Shown: positions 38,501 to 45,900 of the stretch, piece after piece
Layout of the letters: each line of letters opens with the position of its first letter
Numbering within the stretch: position 1 is the stretch's first letter
Origin: Streblospio benedicti
Taxonomy: Eukaryota > Annelida > Polychaeta > Spionida > Spionidae
Direction of reading: 5' to 3'
DNA length: 64,000 bases
NCBI GenBank assembly: GCA_019095985.1
Contig: CM032667.1
Coordinates: 39,828,849-39,892,848 of the forward strand
Notes under the pieces: generated by a model
Database searches by the model: none
Seen by the model: the letters and a program-made list of their open reading frames with translations, nothing else
Told to the model about the DNA's origin: nothing
Program-made: the position numbers and the translations under genes

Positions 38501-39873
38501 TTTACTCATCTCTCATCTTCCTCACAATATTTCAGCAGTTTTTCAGGTAAGGTGTATGATCGTGTATATATGTTAATCAATTTAAAAAAATCAATACTGA
38601 TGTTACCAGTAACCAATCTTAAAATATATAGATATATCAGTATTACATTGTAAATATTCAATTCTTTATCAAGGTTTGATACATGTTTTTAAATCACCAC
38701 AGAATTGGCCACTGATTGTTTAAACCCTGAGTCAAAGTACTTGCACGTAGGATCAAATACCGTAATCTTGGACGACAATTTAGACAAGATTGTGGTAAAC
38801 ATATTTCATTTGGAATGGTCTGAGAGATATATTACGGTCTGCGCAACGTTCCGATCACTTTCAGTTTATTTGCAGTTCTTGAAAATTTGCTAAACATGGA
38901 ATCCAGAAAAACAATTAAGTATAATATTTTTTACATGCACTCACATACAAAAACAATCTTTGAGCCCAGAATAAATATACCAAATATTGATCATATTTAT
39001 TGCTTTCCTACAATTTCTTTTCAAAGGCTTCTCTTTACGAAGAAATACCCAATCAATTTTAAATAGAAATTGTTGAAATGCACATTAGCATTTCCCACAA
39101 AATGCAACATACCCAGTAGCTTGATTATCTCAAAATCACAATGCAATCATATTAACGCAACAAACAGTTTACTAGTGAATACAGTCCATGCCCTCCTACT
39201 TCCCTTTACTATTTTCACTATTGGGTTTTTAAAAAGTTGGTGGTTTATGCAATAAAACAAATTTTAACTGTCCCACTTTGCTCCATAAGTATATACAGTA
39301 TAACAAATGCACCCAAAATTTCTATTCTATACTCATAATTAGCTATTTCACAACTTACACCGGCGAGTCAGCTGCCTTCTTGGCATTTTTGTTGTTGAGC
39401 TTCGTTTTGCTCTTCGGTGTGGATGGAGGCGTCTCGTCATCACTGGCCTAAAATAGCATACACTATATATAATATTTCTTTTAAAAGTCTACTACCATGT
39501 AATACTAGTATTTTTAACCAAAGTTTTTTACATCTTGAAACCAAAATGCATGTAACTGAACCTTGACCTTAGTTGATCAAAGCATGTTAGGGGCACACAT
39601 TCATACATACATATAATAATTAATAACCTAACTACAGGCACATGTATGTCAGACATATTCAGATACTGCATCATCAACAAAATGCTTAATATTGCAAAAA
39701 TCCATTCATATCCTCATTAAAAATTCTGGACCATTAATGCTATCACCAAAACCAGTGGCTCCAGTTCTGTTTTGATCGAAGGATGTGATGGGAAAAAATG
39801 TGAGTTTGTTTTATTATGAAAGTCTAGTCTTGTGAATTCATTATATATCCCTTAATGACCTTATATATATGGA

Positions 39874-39917
<44 letters not shown>

Positions 39918-39918
39918 T

Positions 39919-39949
<31 letters not shown>

Positions 39950-42900
39950 TATATATAATATATATAGGTAATATATATATGAAATATATATATATATATA
40001 TCAATTTGAATGTAAGGTACTAAAGTTATGAAATTGATGTACAAAACAAATCTTGCTACATGTACAGCAGCACTATCAGGTGGAACTATTGTGCTGGGGA
40101 CGTCCACAGTGATGTCATACATGTCCAAGCCACACGTGAACTCATCAAGAGATGTCAGCCGGGACTGCTGATCCACGAGGCTTTGGATCATTGAGGTTTT
40201 GCCCGCAGCTTGTGACCCAATGGCAAGGATCTGTTGGCACAAAAAAATTACTGTGTAGAAATGCTTTAAATGATAGTCTATGGAGATTATAGATGTTCGT
40301 TTGAATCGAATGGCTGTAGTTTCATTTTTTTCCCCATTCATTGGCATATTTTTTATTTTCATTGTATAACATAATGAGTCAAGTATAGTTACATGCCTGA
40401 GTTTGCTAATACATACACATTTTTTGATAGGTGTGGAACCTATCCTTGTGTACACATATTTCTATAATGAACAACTGTGGTACATGCATACTAAAACATA
40501 AACCTTTCTCATGTGGACACTTCATATTTTAAATGTCACATAAAAATGTGATGTTGGACACTGGACAGTTTGATCAACATATTGGCCAAACCCTCACCTT
40601 AAGCCCCTGGTAGACTTGCATTTCAGACTTGGCCTCCTGGAAGTACTGCATGATACACTTGAGTCCACCTTCGCACACATCCATTGGTGGGTTGGACACT
40701 GGGTTGTCCCTGATTATCAGCTCCTGGGGGGTGTCCCAATCCAGCTTCTTGATCAGATTGCTAGGAATGATCTAAAATATACATCATATACATAGCTTGA
40801 AAATTGGCAATAACTATTATTGAGCGGGGTGGGGCATAATTTGGGATCTGAAACTTTCAAACTAAATTAATCGGTGCCCTCTGAAATTGGATGATACTAT
40901 TTGGCTTCTATTCAAATAATTATGTCATCTGAGTATCAATTGAATTGTATTTTATCTTATCCTATTTTACTTTGTGTTATAGTTTGTCTGACATTGTTTC
41001 AATGAGTACAAATGTATGCTTGCTTGTTGTATGCTTGTTGAACCATTGTCTAAGTGCACGTAACACATTCATTGTTTTGTTGAGTCGTTTGGCTCGTGTT
41101 AAAACTATTTATTTTCTTGAAAATCTTATGTTCATGATATTGAATAAACTTACTTGTTTGTCATTCAATTTCATGTGACTGAATGCATTTATTTGTTGAA
41201 TTACATGATATTGCCCTCAAAACAAGTAAATATTTCCCCAAATCATACCTTTCAGGTCCAAGATAGGATAATTGGAAAGCCCCCTTTTTCTTTCATGGGG
41301 TGGAATTTTCCCTTTACATTTTCATATAGATCTCACCACAGTTGAAATCAATACTGAATAAAGGTTACCTCAATTAGTATGTAAACCTCGCACCTTGATT
41401 CTGTTTTTGCTGACATCCAGTTTTTCTGCCAGCAACAGCAGGTGCTCAGGGAACTTGCTGATCATGTTGTCTGATAGATCCACCATTTGCAAGTGACCAC
41501 GGTTACCTAGATAAAAGATGTGTATGGAAAATAGGATAATCATGTATGCCCATACAATTAGAAAACAGTAAATACAGGGGCCTAAAAGTTACTGTGTTAC
41601 TAAAATTTACATTACAGCACGTTATTTGATTACTTGATAAGTAATTTGTTAATGAAAAGGTCGGGATATTTCTGATAATTCGTTTATTCCTATACGATTG
41701 TGTTCCATGAAGTAATTCTGGACACTTGAAATATGCATATTACTTTCAGTATGGTGAACAGGACAAGTACAAAATATACATGTACCAATTATATAAGATT
41801 CAATTATTAAACATGATTATCGATTAGTCCTAATTTGGATTTTAGCAATTTATTTATGCTGACATCAATAAATCATAAATAAAAAATATCCTACTTTTAA
41901 CATTAACAGTAGGCAGCCTTGATATTTGGTTATTACTAGCGTTCAGAGCTTCCAGCCTAGGTAACAAAAACAACTCCGATGGCAGTGTTGTCAATGCATT
42001 TCCAGAAATGTCCAAGTCATGTAAATGTCGAAGTAACCGAATATCACTACTTAACTCCTTTAGCAGATTATTTGAGATATGCAGCATTTCCAAACGTTTC
42101 AAATTTTGAAAAAAATCCTTTGGAATTGATTCAATCTTATTATGCTCAATTATTAACACTTGCAGTTTTTTGAATTTCTCAATTCCTTCCAAAGTATATA
42201 TTTCATTGTAACCTAATTTTAGCCGTGTCACATTTTTCAGTTTTGTCATGCATTTTGGCATGATTGTCAGTTTATTGTGGTGTGCAGCAAATTCTATGAG
42301 ATGCTCAAATTTGGAAAAACATTGTGGAACATTGTTTTCTGAGAGTCTGTTAAAACCTATGTCAAGTCGTTCAAGACTCTTGAGACAGGCGAAGAGTTCT
42401 TCATTGAGCTGATCAAGCTTCAGACTACTCATGTCAAGTCGCTTCAGTGTCTCAGCCAATGCCTTGATTCTGAAAGTAGGTTATTCTAGCCATAACATTT
42501 TGATCTTTTTAATATCAATGAAATGTGTTTTAAACACTTTGTTGTAGCTTTGAAATTTTGCTCTAGAATATATAAATACACAACTTTGTCTTAGCTTATT
42601 GATACACTAACATATTGTTAGGAACACAGAAACTGTTTATTTATGTTTGCCCCCTCGACTGGTTATAAGGGCACACGTGGAATGGTATAAAAATAAGTTT
42701 GGTCAGGATGGTGGGGACGGCCTTTCCCATGTTCAAGTTCAGTTTCTTTTGATATTTCTAAGGACCTTTTGTTATCCTCTCTGCCGCATCATAGATGAAT
42801 CCCCGGAACACATGTCCTGTTTTCTGTGAATGGATTTGTATCGCGGAGGTCTGACTGTTTTTATTGAAGTGTTCCATTAGTCTGGTACCTAAGGTACTGT

Positions 42901-45900
42901 TAGACCGCAAAATATAACTTGTTATGATTTGCGTTAACGCAAAATATAACCACAGCCTCGAAAATGGACCTGGTGACGCAAAATATAACCACTGCCGCAA
43001 AATTTAACCAAGGTGTAGTCAGCAGGTTAGTTTGTGCGGAAAATCACCAAACTGCTGACTATTCATTTTTTACAGTTTACACGGCACATACTCATACAGC
43101 AGAGGGTAGACTCGAGTGCATAATGTCTAAAACTGGTTTAAAATATGTAAGTTTACATCTGCATTTGAGTGGGTTGTATATGAATAAAATATTGGCAACA
43201 AATCTGTAAAATGTGAAACTATTATATATGCAGACATCTTGGTTGATCTTAGGGTGTATTGTGGTCAAACGTGGTGTGCACATCTGTGATTTGAAATGTG
43301 ATGAGACACACGAATATCTGTAGCCCTAATTGAGCTTTGTATATAAGAACTGTATCACCTTATCATAAAACCATGGTATCCATGGCTCCATCCTGGCCTT
43401 GAGTTTGTCCTCTCTCCATGGCATAAATTGCATTTCCACCTAGGTAGTATGTGTTTCTCTATATGTCTCTGTATGTATCAAGAACTCGGGTGCCGTCTGT
43501 TTTTATATTAGATACTAAAGAAGATACCATGGCAGCTGGTGGTGTGAAATGGGAGGGTAACACGTGGCACTTAGTGAGAAGTGTACACTAAGTGTGTGAG
43601 CATAGGCACTCTTTTATGACGCTTGGCGTTAGCTCAAATTACAATTACCATTCTCAACCTGTCAGAAGTACATCCGCACCCACGGCAGAACCCACCCCCC
43701 CCCCAAGATTCAATGAGTGGGCTTAATAGAGGGGTTTCACAGTATAAGAATGACTGATTTTCAGTGGGGCCCCGAAAAGATCTTTAGAGAATATGAAAAC
43801 TGCCTGGTTCAACATGTTACGCGACGTATATAGTACGTTTTGGACACAACTTCCCGTTTTACTTACAAGGTGAACTGTGGTGGGTAAAGATTATTAATGA
43901 CAGTCTCGATTGAAGCGATCTTTGTGACAAATAATTAATGATGGGCAAAATAACGTGTCGTTGACTTATGATGTTTACATGCATCTTAAAGAAGTATTAG
44001 TTTTTCATCTATTTTTGTTGAATATGATGTTCACCATTTTAATGTTTTACTAAGACACATAATCATTAGACAGAACCATCTAGAAGTGCGCCCTTACCAA
44101 ATGCCCCAGCCAGACCACTCTAAGCACTAAACATTGGATGACTCGAGTAAATATATCTGATACACTCATAGGCTAGTAAAACAAAAATACTCTCTACTGT
44201 ATGTGTGTGTTTTATATCTGATGCAGTCGTAGTAGTAAAACAAAAATACTCTCTACTGTACATGTTAAAAATAGTGCACATTATTTGCTGTGGTTATATT
44301 TTGCGGCGTGGTTATATTTTGCGTCACCAAGTCCATTTTCGGGTGTGTGGTTATGTTTTGCGTTAACGCAAAACATTACTGGTTATGTTTTGCGGCTGGT
44401 TATATTTTGCGGTCTAACAAGGTACGCCCAGTCTCACCCACATATTCTTCGTGCCAACTAGAACACGCAATCTTGTATACTACCCCGCATTTCTTCTTAG
44501 GGTCTGACTTGTCCTTCAGTCGCACTAACGCTGCAAGTAGTGTGTTAAACGGCTTATGGTAACTGGGAACACGGTGTTTCTTGAAAACTCTCTGTAGTGT
44601 CTCTGATATGCCACGGACGTATGGTAGCTTCACTGGAACTCTTTGCTTCTGTAGACTCAGTCGACTCCTCAGTTATTTCCTTCCTCTTCAGAACTTTGAA
44701 CGCCCATGGCTTATATCCATTGACTCTCAGTACTTTTTTTACATGCTTTCGTTCTAGTTCTTTGTCTATGATGCGTACAGATCCTGCACAAGAAGGAGCC
44801 AGCCAAAGGGACGTGTGCCTTTGGAACGTAGCAACGTAAATAAACAGTTTCTATGTTCTTAACAATAGGTTAGTGTATCAATATGTTAAATCGAGAAACT
44901 ATAAAACATCTTCTGAATAGCTGTTATTTATATAAGCCCATATCTGGCATAGTTAGATTATAAGCGTAGAAGTATCATGTGAATCTTCATTGTTAGACTA
45001 AATAAATTTAAGATAGACCCTATAATGAAATACAAATACTCAAAACAGTCTAACCCATCAATTGTATTTTGCGTTAGCTCTATCACGCGGACCGTTCTGG
45101 CTCTCTCCTTGCTTCCAGAGGGCAGGCGATCAGGTTCCAGATTTCTAGCTCCTTCCCATCCAACTTGGGTGAGGGGGTTAGTGGTGGCTATCTTAGATGC
45201 TGTGAGGTTTGGGTGGTATATGGGAAGAGGTGCAGTAAAGCCTGCTGAACTAAAAAAAAAAAGAAAATAAACAGGTTTTAAGATAATTCAGTCATACCAG
45301 TAGCGAATCCATAGGTGCCTGAACTACCTTCATGCCAAACTTTCTTGAATTATAGGTTACCATGTATTGGATCACATGGTTTCCAACATGCATCCCGCAG
45401 GAAGGAGAATCACGGACTTCACTATGCAGGAAATGATCGATCTGCTACTTAATTCTATTCATTAGGGTAAGTCCGTGGAGGTAACTCAAGAGTTGTACGG
45501 GAGTTACCCAAACAAGATGGAGGCATAGTCTCTTTATCTGACTGTTGTCATCATGTGGCCCCTAGCTCCACATGATGTACAGCATCAAAGTTAAGTGCTA
45601 AATACTGACAATTTAAAAATCTGATTTGCGAACTTATTGGCAAGTTTTCATATGTTTGATGTACATACTCTAATTATACACAACTACTGTTGACACATAC
45701 ATATTATACCATGACATTGACAGAGATTGACAAAATTGACATTGACAGAGATTTTCCGTAAAAAATTCATACTAACTTTGAGGAACGCCTTTGCGGTATT
45801 CCATTAGTAATCCTCATCGAGGATAATCCTGTGGGAGGCATATTGGTACCAGATACAATGTGGGATATTCCTGAAGGGATTTGGAAAAGCCCAGCAGATG

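Larger units (their letters stand above)
42470..45776. other. Roco intron 1, filled with transposon remnants
   Basis: The 3.3-kb first intron is mostly a Penelope-like fossil and the DNA element inside it. At 45060-45270 a segment ends in a run of A (CTGAACT followed by about 11 A), possibly a retroposed fragment of unknown family. Confidence 0.6.

Noticed and set aside
39880-40455. 191-residue minus frame including the P-loop
   Set aside because: Only 40066-40230 is exon. The rest reads through introns and a TA repeat (Tyr/Ile run).
45060-45270. A-tailed segment as a processed gene copy
   Set aside because: The translation shows no known protein and no target-site duplication could be confirmed.
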